Positions 28,392-36,482 of a DNA stretch of 64,000 bases are shown one piece after another. The stretch is from Hymenobacter sp. 5317J-9 (GTDB taxonomy: Bacteria; Bacteroidota; Bacteroidia; Cytophagales; Hymenobacteraceae). How positions within the stretch are numbered: the first letter of the stretch is position 1; every line of letters begins with the position of its first letter. The translations under genes were made by a program, and so were the position numbers. The notes beneath the pieces are model-generated. The model was not told the origin of the DNA. It searched no databases and saw nothing but the letters and a program-made list of their open reading frames with translations. The DNA lies in the NCBI RefSeq assembly GCF_022921075.1, contig NZ_CP095050.1:1302001-1366000 (forward strand). The letters are read 5' to 3'.

Positions 28392-28772
28392 ATGGCCAAG
28401 AACAAAAAGAAAAAGCACAAAAAAGACGACGCGTCAGAAGATATTCTGGACGTCGCGGCCTTGTCCATCAGGAAGTTTCGCAAGGTGACCAAGGAAATTG
28501 GCAGGCTCAGCACCGGCCAGAAGCTGGTGGGGGGCATTGCGCTGGTGGCCGCTGGGCTGGCCTACCTGGCCTCACAGGAGGAAGAAGGCGCCAGCCCCGA
28601 GCAGGCCGATGAGGCGGCGGCGCCGAAGCTGCACGCCCACCGGCCCGAAGCCGACGATGATACCGACGACTACGAAACCGAAGGCCCCCGAGGCACCACA
28701 AACCCCGCAAAATCACCAAAGTCCGCCCCAAGCCCGGCCCGGAAGTCTAGCCCCGCCGGTCCTCACGCGTAA
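28392..28772 (+). CDS. Lys-rich single-helix membrane protein, twin A
   Basis: 126 aa from the ATG at 28392 (AKNKKKKHKKDD). A very basic N-terminus is followed by LSTGQKLVGGIALVAAGLAYLA (one hydrophobic helix) and a disordered acidic then Ser/Pro/Lys-rich tail. The next gene encodes a shorter protein with the same plan, so they appear to be tandem duplicates. The N-terminus should face the cytoplasm. Function unknown; the basic head could touch nucleic acid or lipid. Confidence 0.7.
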   Translation: MAKNKKKKHKKDDASEDILDVAALSIRKFRKVTKEIGRLSTGQKLVGGIALVAAGLAYLASQEEEGASPEQADEAAAPKLHAHRPEADDDTDDYETEGPRGTTNPAKSPKSAPSPARKSSPAGPHA

Positions 28773-28798
28773 GTCATTCGTTCTAACCCAACCCCGTC

Positions 28799-29080
28799 AT
28801 GAAAAAGACCAAGAAAAACAAAGCCGCCAAGAAAGCCACCCTGCTGGGCGGCGCCTCCAAGTCGCTCAAGAAGCTGGGCAAAGGCAAAGGCCTCGGCAAG
28901 CTCAGCACCACCCAGAAAGTGGTGGGCGGCGCCGCCCTCGTGGCCCTGGGCCTGAGCTACCTCTCGAAGCGCCGCGCCGGCAAAGCCGCCGAAGCCACTG
29001 CGCCCACCAGCAGCACCAGCGCCACCTCCGACGCCCTGGCCGCCGAAGAAAGCCTGGCCGCCATGGACGGCAACGCCTAA
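28799..29080 (+). CDS. Lys-rich single-helix membrane protein, twin B
   Basis: 93 aa. The N-terminal 40 residues are rich in Lys and Gly (KKTKKNKAAKKATLLGGASK), followed by LSTTQKVVGGAALVALGLSY, closely matching twin A upstream, and an Ala/Ser/Thr-rich tail. The 26-base spacing from twin A suggests co-transcription. No known family. It converges on the cold-shock gene with a perfect 15-bp terminator between. Confidence 0.7.
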   Translation: MKKTKKNKAAKKATLLGGASKSLKKLGKGKGLGKLSTTQKVVGGAALVALGLSYLSKRRAGKAAEATAPTSSTSATSDALAAEESLAAMDGNA

Positions 29081-29083
29081 AGC

Positions 29084-29114
29084 GGTGCAAAGACGCACTA
29101 TTTTGCGTCTTACC
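29084..29114. repeat. Short palindrome of the GACGC/GCGTC type
   Basis: GGTGCAAAGACGCA pairs with TTGCGTCTTACC around a short AT-rich loop. A similar hairpin lies at 40284-40315. These may be copies of one small dispersed repeat. Confidence 0.55.
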
Positions 29115-29125
29115 GGCCCAAACGC

Positions 29126-29162
29126 AAAAAGGCTGACGCTCCGCGAGCGTCAGCCTTTTTCT
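29126..29162. terminator. Bidirectional terminator between twin B and the cold-shock gene
   Basis: A perfect 15-bp stem (29126-29140, AAAAAGGCTGACGCT, with 29146-29160) around CCGCG, with A and T runs built into the stem ends. Confidence 0.93.
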
Positions 29163-29180
29163 ATTCATCGAAGTACGGCG

Positions 29181-29672
29181 CTATTCGGCGGCCGGTGCGG
29201 CAGGGGGCGGCGTGGCGCCGCCGAGGCGCACGCGCACGGCGTTGGGGCCTTTAGGGCCCATTTCCACCTCAAACGTCACTTTGTCGTTTTCGCCGATGGT
29301 GATGCCGCCCAGGCCGTTGGCGTGCACAAAAATGCTTTCCTGCGTTTGCGAGTCGCGAATGAAGCCGTAGCCTTTCGAGGTATTAAAGAACGTTACCGTG
29401 CCAGTGCGCAGGGTGTCCTCGGGCTCGCGGTCTTCCTGCTTGCGCACGCTGATTTGAATCTCCTCGTCCTTGATGACGCGCTTCTTGGTGGGGTCGGGCG
29501 GGGTGGAGGTGATGTTGCCGTTTTCGTCAACGTACGCAAACATCTCTTCCAGGGCCGCGCCGGATTTGGCGTTGGCCTGGCGCTCGGCTTTGCGCTCCTC
29601 CTTCTCGGTTTTTTTCTTGGCGCGCTTCTTCTCGTTGTCTTTCTTACCAAATGTCTCTTGAGACCTACCCAT
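29181..29672 (-). CDS. Cold-shock domain protein with charged N-terminal extension
   Basis: 163 aa. The C-terminal part (about residues 90-152) is a cold-shock domain: GTVTFFNTSKGYGFIRDSQT with RNP1 KGYGFI, then SIFVHANGL as RNP2, and a closing KGPNAVRVRL. About 90 residues precede it, starting with a very basic/acidic helix (KKDNEKKRAKKKTEKEERKA). Standard CspA proteins are about 70 residues with no extension. Such long forms occur in Bacteroidota and probably bind RNA. Monocistronic. Confidence 0.92.
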   Translation of the reverse strand: MGRSQETFGKKDNEKKRAKKKTEKEERKAERQANAKSGAALEEMFAYVDENGNITSTPPDPTKKRVIKDEEIQISVRKQEDREPEDTLRTGTVTFFNTSKGYGFIRDSQTQESIFVHANGLGGITIGENDKVTFEVEMGPKGPNAVRVRLGGATPPPAAPAAE

Positions 29673-29785
29673 AGTGTTGTGCTGCTAAATCATTGTGACT
29701 GTTTCCCGCCTCGGCACGAAGCGAGGAACAGCGGAGTGGATTGCGACGAAGATACGCAATAATTGAGGCGCATCCGCGGCCCCGC

Positions 29786-30775
29786 TTACCGGGGCGAATG
29801 CCACCGTGCCTTTCGCCAGGCTTCCTGCTGCGGGGGCTTGAGGAACGTCCAGGCCACGAGGCGGCTTTTTTTCTGGCCCTGGGCCATGTCGATGGTCCGC
29901 ACGTCGGTGGCGCCGGCCGTTTTCAGGGCGCGGTACACACCGGGCAGGGTATCTTTTTTCGAGACTAGCGTGGTGTACCAGTAGGCGGAAGTGGGCCGCC
30001 GGGCGCTCTCCTGCACCATGCGGCGAATGAAGCCCGCTTCGCCGCCCTCGCACCACAGCTCGTTGTTCTGGCCGCCAAAGTTCAGGGCCGGGCGGGGGCC
30101 GCGGCCGGTGCCCAGGCCCGTGGCTTTGCGCTGGCTGCCGGCCGCGGCCTCGGCCGCCGAGGCGTGAAACGGCGGGTTGCACATCGTGAGGTCGAACACC
30201 TCGCCGGCCTGGATGAGGCCGTCGAAAATGCGGGTGCGGGCGGGCTGCAGGCGGGCCTCGATGGCGCCGGCCAGGCTGGGGTTGGCGGCTTCAATCTGCT
30301 GGGCGGCCCGCACAGCCACACCGTCCACGTCGGAGCCCACGAAGTGCCAGCCGTACTCGCGCCGGCCAATGATGGGGTAAATGCAGTTGGCGCCCACGCC
30401 CACGTCGAGCACCGTGATGTCCTGGCCGGGCGGCATCACGCCGCCGTTGCTGTCGGCCAGCAGGTCGGCCAGGTAATGCACGTAATCGGCCCGGCCGGGA
30501 ATGGGCGGGCACAGGTAGCCTTTGGGAATATCCCAGAATTCGATGCCGTAGAACTGGCGCAGCAGGGCCTTGTTCAGGGCCTTCACCGCCGCCGGGTTGG
30601 CAAAGTCGATGGAGAGGTTGCCAAACTTGTTGGGCTGCACAAACGCAGCCAACTCGGGCGAGGCCGTGCGCAGCGCCGGGAAGTCGTAGGGCGCGCGGTG
30701 GGGGTTGCGCGGGTGCAGTTGGTCTTTTTCGGTGGGCGCCGCGGGGGCGGCAGGAGTGGGAGCAGGTTTTCTCAT
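29786..30775 (-). CDS. rlmF: 23S rRNA (adenine(1618)-N6)-methyltransferase
   Basis: About 329 aa (a start at 30796 is also possible and would add seven residues). It matches RlmF: the LHPRNPHRAPYDFPAL opening, SIDFANPAAVKALNKALLRQ and GYLCPPIPGRADYVHYLADL, then SAM motif I LDVGVGANCIYPI, SDVDGVAVRAA, and the catalytic N6-adenine motif NPPFHAS. The enzyme methylates A1618 of 23S rRNA. Length is close to that of the E. coli protein. The hypothetical gene ending at 30805 lies just upstream on the same strand. Confidence 0.93.
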   Translation of the reverse strand: MRKPAPTPAAPAAPTEKDQLHPRNPHRAPYDFPALRTASPELAAFVQPNKFGNLSIDFANPAAVKALNKALLRQFYGIEFWDIPKGYLCPPIPGRADYVHYLADLLADSNGGVMPPGQDITVLDVGVGANCIYPIIGRREYGWHFVGSDVDGVAVRAAQQIEAANPSLAGAIEARLQPARTRIFDGLIQAGEVFDLTMCNPPFHASAAEAAAGSQRKATGLGTGRGPRPALNFGGQNNELWCEGGEAGFIRRMVQESARRPTSAYWYTTLVSKKDTLPGVYRALKTAGATDVRTIDMAQGQKKSRLVAWTFLKPPQQEAWRKARWHSPR

Positions 30776-30804
30776 GTCAGGGCGTGCCAGCGGCAAGCGT
30801 TACG

Positions 30805-31632
30805 TTAGGTCGTTTTGTATAAATACCAGCCCTCGCCCAAGGGCCGCAGCATGATGAGGCGCTCGGGCGTCATGGCCGGCAGCTGGGCCGGCTGGGGCTG
30901 GTAGAGCAAGCCTACCGTGCTGTTCACCTTGCCGCCGATGACAAACTCCAGACAGCTGGCGCAGCCGGTTTCGCGGCGGGTCACGCGGCTCAGGTACAGC
31001 TTGCGCAGCAGGGCGTGCACGGCGGGGGCGGCGTTGGCGGCTTTCTCGCCGGCGGCAAGGCTGTCAGCAACAAAGTAGTTGCCGGCCTGCACCAGGCGCA
31101 GCAGCTTGCGAAAATCGGCCTTGTTTTTCCGAAAGTGGGCGGCGATGTCAGCATCGGCGGCCGTCCACAGGCGCAGGTTGCCCACCGTGAAGGCGTGGCT
31201 GGCGTCGGGGTGCTTGCGGTCGTACTCGGCCACTTCGGCGGGGGGTAGGGCCGAGAGCAGTTCCACCATGGGCGGCCCCAGGTGCGTCATGGCCAGGTTG
31301 CGAATGGCTTGCAGCTTCCAGGTAGTGCCTTCTTTGGCAAAGTGCAGATAGAAGTCGCGGTGTTCGGCGGAGTCGCGCAACTCCACGGCCACCACGGCGG
31401 TGCTGTCGGTCTGGTTCAGCAGCTCGCAGCTGCGCTGCAGCCGGGCCGGAATCTGCTGGCCCAGGGTTTCCTGTTTGGCCTGGCCGGCGGCCTCACAGCA
31501 GAGGTAGTCCTTCATGTCGGCCCAGCCGGCGGGGGCCACAAACCGCTCGGCAATTTGCAGCGGTTGGAGGGGCGCCGGTGGGGCCGTCGGGCCAGGAAAC
31601 CACAGCCACAGCAGCAGGAATACGTGTTTCAT
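30805..31632 (-). CDS. Exported protein of unknown function
   Basis: 275 aa from the ATG at 31632. The leader MKHVFLLLWLWFPGPTAPPA looks like a signal peptide. The mature part contains WADMKDYLCCEAAGQAKQET, AVVAVELRDSAEHRDFYLHF, and a paired-cysteine motif near the C-terminus (RETGCASCLEFVIGGKVN). A longer open frame running back to 32721 only reads the RluF-like gene in the wrong frame. No family is recognised. The gene lies 59 bases after the RluF-like gene and may be co-transcribed with it. Confidence 0.7.
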   Translation of the reverse strand: MKHVFLLLWLWFPGPTAPPAPLQPLQIAERFVAPAGWADMKDYLCCEAAGQAKQETLGQQIPARLQRSCELLNQTDSTAVVAVELRDSAEHRDFYLHFAKEGTTWKLQAIRNLAMTHLGPPMVELLSALPPAEVAEYDRKHPDASHAFTVGNLRLWTAADADIAAHFRKNKADFRKLLRLVQAGNYFVADSLAAGEKAANAAPAVHALLRKLYLSRVTRRETGCASCLEFVIGGKVNSTVGLLYQPQPAQLPAMTPERLIMLRPLGEGWYLYKTT

Positions 31633-31691
31633 TGGAAAGCCTAACCCCAAAGTAGAACGGGAAAATTCCGCCGGGCCCGGCGGGCACCACG

Positions 31692-32774
31692 CTAGCGCCG
31701 GCCGGCCGGGCCCGTGCCGCGTCCACCGGTCTTGCCGGTCCGGGGCGGTCGGCTGCCCCCCGCCGACGGCCCCGGGCGGCCGCTCGCGGGCCGCGCCGGG
31801 CCGGCTTTGGCCGGGCGCTTGCCGGCTGCCCCGGGCCGGGCGCCCGCGGCGGCGGGCTTGTCGGGGCGGGGGCCCCACCAGCCGGTGCCGGAGGGGTTTT
31901 GGGGCGAAGGCGGCGGTTTTTTGTAGGGGCGCCGGGGCGCGGCTTCGCCGGTGGGGGAGGGCGCGGCGGCGTTGGCTTTGGTGGCCGGACGGGGGGCGGC
32001 CGGGCGCGGCGCGGCGGGCCGGCTGCGGCGGCCGCCGGATGCTTCTTCGGTGCCGCTCGACTTCTCCACCATTTTCATGATGCCGGCCAGCTCCTGCGGG
32101 GTCAGCTCGCGCCAGTCGCCCACGGGCAGGCCTTTCACCGTTACGTTCATGATGCGCACGCGTTCGAGCTTGGTCACTTCGTAGCCAAAATGCTCCACCA
32201 TGCGGCGGATTTGGCGGTTCAGCCCTTGCACCAGCGTGATGCGGAAAATGTAGGGCGTTTCCTTCTGAACGACGCAGGGCTTGGTGACGGTGCCCAGCAT
32301 GGGGATGCCGCGGCTCATTTCGTCCAGCATCTGGTCGGTGAGAGTGCGGTTTACCGTTACCACGTATTCCTTTTCGTGCTGGTTGCCGGCCCGCAGAATC
32401 TTGTTCACGATGTCGCCGTCGCTGGTCAGGAATATCAGGCCCGACGAGTCCTTGTCGAGCCGGCCGACGGGGAAAATGCGCGCCGCGTGGTTCACGTAGT
32501 CCACGATGTTGCCGCGCACGCCGGGCTCGGTGGTGCTCGTGATGCCCACCGGCTTGTTGAAGGCCAGGTACACGGCGTCTTCGGCCTGCCGGGGCTCCAG
32601 CTTGTGGCCGTTCACGCTCACGCGGTCGCGCGGGCGCACCTGGTCTCCTACTTTGGCGGGCTTGCCGTTGAGCAGCACCAAGCCCTGCTCGATGTAGCGG
32701 TCGGCCTCGCGGCGCGAGCACAGGCCGCTTTCGCTGATGAACTTGTTGAGGCGGATGGCGGAGGCGGCGGGCAT
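31692..32774 (-). CDS. rluF: rRNA pseudouridine synthase, RluF-like, with long basic tail
   Basis: 360 aa. It has an S4 RNA-binding domain at the N-terminus ([20 protein letters not shown]), a catalytic motif with the nucleophilic Asp ([20 protein letters not shown]) and the RluF signature [20 protein letters not shown] followed by LERVRIMNV. RluF modifies U2604 of 23S rRNA. After about residue 242 comes a roughly 115-residue Pro/Ala/Gly/Arg/Lys-rich, probably disordered tail not present in minimal family members. The enzyme family is clear; assignment to RluF rather than RluB/RsuA rests on the signature. Confidence 0.88.
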   Translation of the reverse strand: MPAASAIRLNKFISESGLCSRREADRYIEQGLVLLNGKPAKVGDQVRPRDRVSVNGHKLEPRQAEDAVYLAFNKPVGITSTTEPGVRGNIVDYVNHAARIFPVGRLDKDSSGLIFLTSDGDIVNKILRAGNQHEKEYVVTVNRTLTDQMLDEMSRGIPMLGTVTKPCVVQKETPYIFRITLVQGLNRQIRRMVEHFGYEVTKLERVRIMNVTVKGLPVGDWRELTPQELAGIMKMVEKSSGTEEASGGRRSRPAAPRPAAPRPATKANAAAPSPTGEAAPRRPYKKPPPSPQNPSGTGWWGPRPDKPAAAGARPGAAGKRPAKAGPARPASGRPGPSAGGSRPPRTGKTGGRGTGPAGRR

Positions 32775-32883
32775 GCTACTGAAGGGGTTCGTGGGCTGGC
32801 AAAGGTACGGCCACGCTACCCGGCAACCCGGCCGGGGCCGGGACGTTAGGAAAAGCTCATCCTTTCCCCAGTCACCTTATCAC

Positions 32884-33753
32884 ATGTCTGATAAACCCAC
32901 CATTTTCCCGCCCCAAAGCCAGGACGCGGGCGCCGGCAAGCCCGGCCTCGAATACAAGATGACCCCCGAGCCCGAGTTCATCCGCGACGGCTATAAAGGC
33001 GCCGACAAACTCAAGGGCAAAGTAGCACTCATCACGGGCGGCGACTCCGGCATTGGCCGGGCCGTGGCCGTGCATTTCGCCGTCGAAGGCGCCGACGTGG
33101 CCATCAGCTATTTCCCCACCGAGCAGCAGGACGCCGAGAAGGTGCAGGAACTGGTGCAGGCCCACGGCCGCCGCTGCTTCCTGCTGCCCGGCGACCTCAA
33201 AAGCCCGGCCTTCTGCCAGGAAATCGTGGACCGCACCGTGGCCGAGCTCGGCGGGCTCAACGTGCTGGTGAACAACGCCGCCGAGCAAAACTGGCACGAT
33301 ACGCTCGAAGACATCAAGGACGAGGAACTCGACAGCATCTTCAACCTCAACATCATTGCCATGTTCCGCATCTCGCGGGCGGCGCTCAAGCACCTCAAGG
33401 AAGGCGACGCCATCATCAACACGGCTTCGGTGAATGGCTTCAAGGGCAACGAGATGCTATTGGACTACACCTCCACCAAAGGCGCCATCACGGCCTTCAC
33501 GCGGGCATTGTCGCTGCAGCTTGTGAAGAAGGGCATCCGGGTGAACTCGGTGGCGCCGGGCCCCATCTGGACGCCTTTCATCACCGGCGTGGGCCTGCTG
33601 AAGCTGCCGCTGTTTGGCCACGACGTGCCGATGGGCCGCGCCGGCCAGCCGTCGGAAGTGGCGCCGGCCTACGTGTTTCTGGCGTCGGAAGACGCCTCGT
33701 ACTTTTCCGGCCAAACGCTGCACCCCAACGGCGGGTCGGTGGTGAACGCCTAA
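32884..33753 (+). CDS. SDR family oxidoreductase (YghA/YhdF-like)
   Basis: 289 aa. The N-terminal extension with PEPEFIRDGYKGADKLKGKV is typical of the stress-associated YghA/YhdF/YdaD group. Classical SDR motifs follow: ITGGDSGIGRAVAVHFA, VLVNNAAEQNWHDTL, and the active-site Ser and Tyr/Lys in NTASVNGFKGNEMLLDYTST and KGAITAFTRAL, closing with PNGGSVVNA. NAD(P)H-dependent, cytoplasmic; substrate unknown. Divergent from the pseudouridine synthase gene; the next gene is a lipoprotein. Confidence 0.9.
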   Translation: MSDKPTIFPPQSQDAGAGKPGLEYKMTPEPEFIRDGYKGADKLKGKVALITGGDSGIGRAVAVHFAVEGADVAISYFPTEQQDAEKVQELVQAHGRRCFLLPGDLKSPAFCQEIVDRTVAELGGLNVLVNNAAEQNWHDTLEDIKDEELDSIFNLNIIAMFRISRAALKHLKEGDAIINTASVNGFKGNEMLLDYTSTKGAITAFTRALSLQLVKKGIRVNSVAPGPIWTPFITGVGLLKLPLFGHDVPMGRAGQPSEVAPAYVFLASEDASYFSGQTLHPNGGSVVNA

Positions 33754-33843
33754 CCGGCAGCCAATAACTTCCGGGCAAGCGCGTCCGTATCAGGCGGCAA
33801 GAATAGCTGCATGGCTGTTTTAATTTTCTTAATCTCCGCTTAC

Positions 33844-34488
33844 ATGAACATCAAAGTATTGGGCCTATTGGCCGCCGCCACGCTGGCTACCGCTGCCTGC
33901 TCGCAGGAAAAGAAAGAGGAAACCACCGTGACCACCACCGACGGCACCACCGCCACCGTGCTGCCCGACACCATGGCCGCCCACGACGACGCCCGCCGCC
34001 TGGCCGCCCGTGTGGCCGAAGACCTCAAGCTGACCGACACCGTGCTCGTGACCCGCATCGAGCGCACCTACTACACCCGCGGCCGTCGCCTGGGCGAGCT
34101 CGACACCCGCTACACCACCGACACCACCGGCCGCTACGCTGCCGTGCGCCAAATCAACGACGAGGCCGACGAGCAGGTGCGCACCACCCTCAACAACCCC
34201 TATTACTACAACACCTACTCGTCGAACCGCGCCAACTACGGCGAGGGCCCCTATTCCATTACCCCGGTAGTGGTGACGGAGCGCCGCACCACGAGCAGCG
34301 TGGGCCAGGGCTCGGGCGTGAAAAAGGTAGAAAATGAGCGCGACGGCGACCACAAAGCCAAGTATATGAACGGCGCCAAAGTGAAGCGCGACGACGACGG
34401 CTCGGTGAAAATCAAGCGCGCCGACGGCACCAAGATTAAAATCGACGAAAACGGCAACCGCACCGTGAAAAAGGGCCTGTTTAAATAG
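33844..34488 (+). CDS. Lipoprotein of unknown function
   Basis: 214 aa from the ATG at 33844. The leader ends in a lipobox (TAAC, then SQEKK), so it is lipidated. The mature protein is hydrophilic, Thr/Asp-rich near the start, with a central segment LAARVAEDLKLTDTVLVTRI that resembles a Spy/CpxP-like helix pair, a Tyr/Asn patch (LNNPYYYNTYSSNRANYGEG), and a C-terminus made of short charged repeats (KVKRDDDGSVKIKRADGTKI). No specific family recognised. Strong terminator downstream. Confidence 0.78.
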   Translation: MNIKVLGLLAAATLATAACSQEKKEETTVTTTDGTTATVLPDTMAAHDDARRLAARVAEDLKLTDTVLVTRIERTYYTRGRRLGELDTRYTTDTTGRYAAVRQINDEADEQVRTTLNNPYYYNTYSSNRANYGEGPYSITPVVVTERRTTSSVGQGSGVKKVENERDGDHKAKYMNGAKVKRDDDGSVKIKRADGTKIKIDENGNRTVKKGLFK

Positions 34489-34499
34489 CCCTTCACCGA

Positions 34500-34545
34500 A
34501 AGCAAAAAAGCCCGTTCCTCAGCAGGAACGGGCTTTTTTTGCTGA
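34500..34545. terminator. Bidirectional terminator after the lipoprotein gene
   Basis: AAAAAAGCCCGTTCCT pairs with AGGAACGGGCTTTTTT around CAGC (34504-34540). It serves the lipoprotein gene and the convergent DinB-like gene ending at 34560. Confidence 0.93.
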
Positions 34546-34559
34546 AATACGGGCGGCGG

Positions 34560-35012
34560 CTATTCGTGAAGTATCTGCCGGACGTGGTGTTCTAGGTGCA
34601 GCACGTAGTCGGCCACCACCCAGCCGAGGGTGACGGGGTTGTTGTGCAGCGAAAAGCACTCGGTGGCCAGCAAGTGAGCCGGAATATGGGCCAGCAGGTG
34701 CCGGATGAGGCGGTTGTAGCTCGTCCAGAGGGCCAGCAGGTCGGCGGCGGGCAGATTGCGGTAGTGCGCGGCCCGCACCCAGGCGTCCTGGTCGTAGGCC
34801 AGCAGTTTGAGCGGCGCGGGCGCCACCTGGGCCAGCACGAAGCGCCGGTGGTTGTTGGCGGCCGAGTCGATGAGGTGGCCCAGAATTTCCTTTTTGCACC
34901 AGCGGCCCGGCCCCGGCAAGGCCAGCAGCTCGGCTTCGGACCACTGGCCCCAGTGCCGGGCCAACAATTCCAGCTGGGCGTCGAGCGTGGCAAGGCTGTG
35001 GGTTAATTCCAT
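34560..35012 (-). CDS. DinB-like four-helix protein
   Basis: 150 aa from the ATG at 35012. DinB/DfsB-like pattern: an N-terminal helix (THSLATLDAQLELLARHWGQ), WCKKEILGHLIDSAANNHRR with the first metal-ligand histidine, FVLAQVAPAPLKLLAYDQDA, and a C-terminal VLHLEHHVRQIL with the histidine pair. Such proteins bind a divalent metal; some are bacillithiol- or mycothiol-dependent transferases, others are uncharacterised. Cytoplasmic. A longer upstream extension of the frame (to 35255) lies inside the PAP2 gene and is rejected. Confidence 0.85.
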   Translation of the reverse strand: MELTHSLATLDAQLELLARHWGQWSEAELLALPGPGRWCKKEILGHLIDSAANNHRRFVLAQVAPAPLKLLAYDQDAWVRAAHYRNLPAADLLALWTSYNRLIRHLLAHIPAHLLATECFSLHNNPVTLGWVVADYVLHLEHHVRQILHE

Positions 35013-35058
35013 AACCGCAATATAGTCCGCTGGGCCCATTAAGCTGAAGCGTAATTCG

Positions 35059-36264
35059 TTACCAGCGCAGCGACCACGACGCCCCCGTGAACGGGCCGTA
35101 GGTGTAGGGCGCCATCTGGCCCTGGCGATACCAAGGCCGGCGCTTGGGCGGGCGCACCCAGCCGGTGCCGGGCGCGGCCGGGTCGGTGGGCGCGTCTTCC
35201 ACGCGGGTGCGGCCGTTGCGCACCGCAATTTTGGCGAAGCCGTAGCCCAGCGCAATGCCGATGGGATAGTCGGAGGCCCAGTGCACGCCGTTGTTGAGCA
35301 TGGCGTAGCCCAGCAGGCCCATCAGGCCGTAGCCCACGGGGCGCACGAAGTGGTATTCGGGGTAGTTTTCGGCGATGACCGTGACCGTGGCCATGGCCGT
35401 GGCCAGGTGGCCGGTGGGAAAAGCGTCGTAGTTGGGCACGAAGCTTTGGTAGCGGTTGTACGACGGAAACAGGTGCCACTCGCCCCGGTCTTTGGTGGCC
35501 ACGTAGGGGCTCTGGCGGCCGGTGAGGCGCTTGAGGGTTTGCACCACCAGGCCGGTGCTGAAAATGGCCTCGCCCAGCTCACTGGAGGTGCGCAGGGCGC
35601 GGTTGTCTTTCTTGATACCGCCGTAAATCCAGAAGCTGCTGGCCACGGCCAGGTGCGTCCAGCCGTCGCCGAGGTAGTAGAAGGTGCTGTTGAGGTTGTC
35701 GGGCACGTTGAACTCGAACGGCAGGTTGGCCGAACCGATGCGGAAAGGCACGTAGAACAGCGTGCGTTGCGTGCTTTTGGGCGTGAGGCCCAGCTGCCGG
35801 CCCACGTCCTGGCTCCAGTCGATGATGGCCTGGTCGGCCACCCACAGGCCCACCGAACTCACCACCAGGCCCATGAGCGTGCCCTTGTTTTCCTTGCGGA
35901 AAGCGTAGCCGGGAAACTGGCTCAGGTCGCGCGGGATGTTGAGTGCCCAGCGGAAGGGTTTGGGCTTGTCGTAGTGCCAGGTTACGCCGGGCGCCACGGT
36001 GTAGTCGGTGATGCGGCCGTTGGCGTCGCGCGGGTGAATGTGCGGCAGCGTGTCGTTGAGGTCGGCATGCTCTGCGGGCATCGTCTCGCTCAGCATCACC
36101 CGGCTGGTATCGGCAGGAGCGCCGGGGGAGTCGGCGGTTGCCCCAATCGGGCGAGCCAGACTAGCGGCGGCAGATAATAAACTGAAAAACAGGATGGCAG
36201 GCAGCCGCAAGCGGCCAGGGTAATAAGACTTCACGTAACAGATACTTTGTAACAACAACGGCAC
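35059..36264 (-). CDS. PAP2 family phosphatase, exported
   Basis: 401 aa with an N-terminal hydrophobic segment (LPAILFFSLLSAAASLARP) acting as signal or anchor. The three PAP2 signatures are near the C-terminus: KRLTGRQSP (KX6RP-like), PTGHLATAMA (PSGH-like, with the first catalytic His) and GVHWASDYPIG (the SRX5HX3D-like block with His and Asp). Before them lies a ~200-residue periplasmic-looking region. Probably dephosphorylates undecaprenyl pyrophosphate, lipid A or phospholipid-derived substrates. Monocistronic. Confidence 0.88.
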   Translation of the reverse strand: MPLLLQSICYVKSYYPGRLRLPAILFFSLLSAAASLARPIGATADSPGAPADTSRVMLSETMPAEHADLNDTLPHIHPRDANGRITDYTVAPGVTWHYDKPKPFRWALNIPRDLSQFPGYAFRKENKGTLMGLVVSSVGLWVADQAIIDWSQDVGRQLGLTPKSTQRTLFYVPFRIGSANLPFEFNVPDNLNSTFYYLGDGWTHLAVASSFWIYGGIKKDNRALRTSSELGEAIFSTGLVVQTLKRLTGRQSPYVATKDRGEWHLFPSYNRYQSFVPNYDAFPTGHLATAMATVTVIAENYPEYHFVRPVGYGLMGLLGYAMLNNGVHWASDYPIGIALGYGFAKIAVRNGRTRVEDAPTDPAAPGTGWVRPPKRRPWYRQGQMAPYTYGPFTGASWSLRW

Positions 36265-36482
36265 TTGCCTATCACCTCCGCCAGGCAGCGGGAGGCAACA
36301 AACGGAAACCGGCGCCGGCCGGTTTGGCTAACGGGCCGCAAAGGTAACACCTGCGTCACGAAGGGGATACCGCTGGGCCAGGGCCAACCGCGCTGACGGA
36401 TGAGAAACCGAAATGTTGTGCAAGCCGCGTATCTTTCTGCAAAGCCGTGCTATAGTGGGCGGCCTTTTCATTTTCCAAGCCC

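Noticed and set aside
31633..32721. Upstream extension of the hypothetical gene 30805-31632 to 32721
   Set aside because: The extension reads the RluF-like gene in a wrong frame; the signal peptide at 31632 marks the real start.
34560..35255. Longer DinB-like protein starting at 35255
   Set aside because: The added N-terminus is Arg/Pro-rich and overlaps the PAP2 coding sequence; the start at 35012 gives the normal family length.
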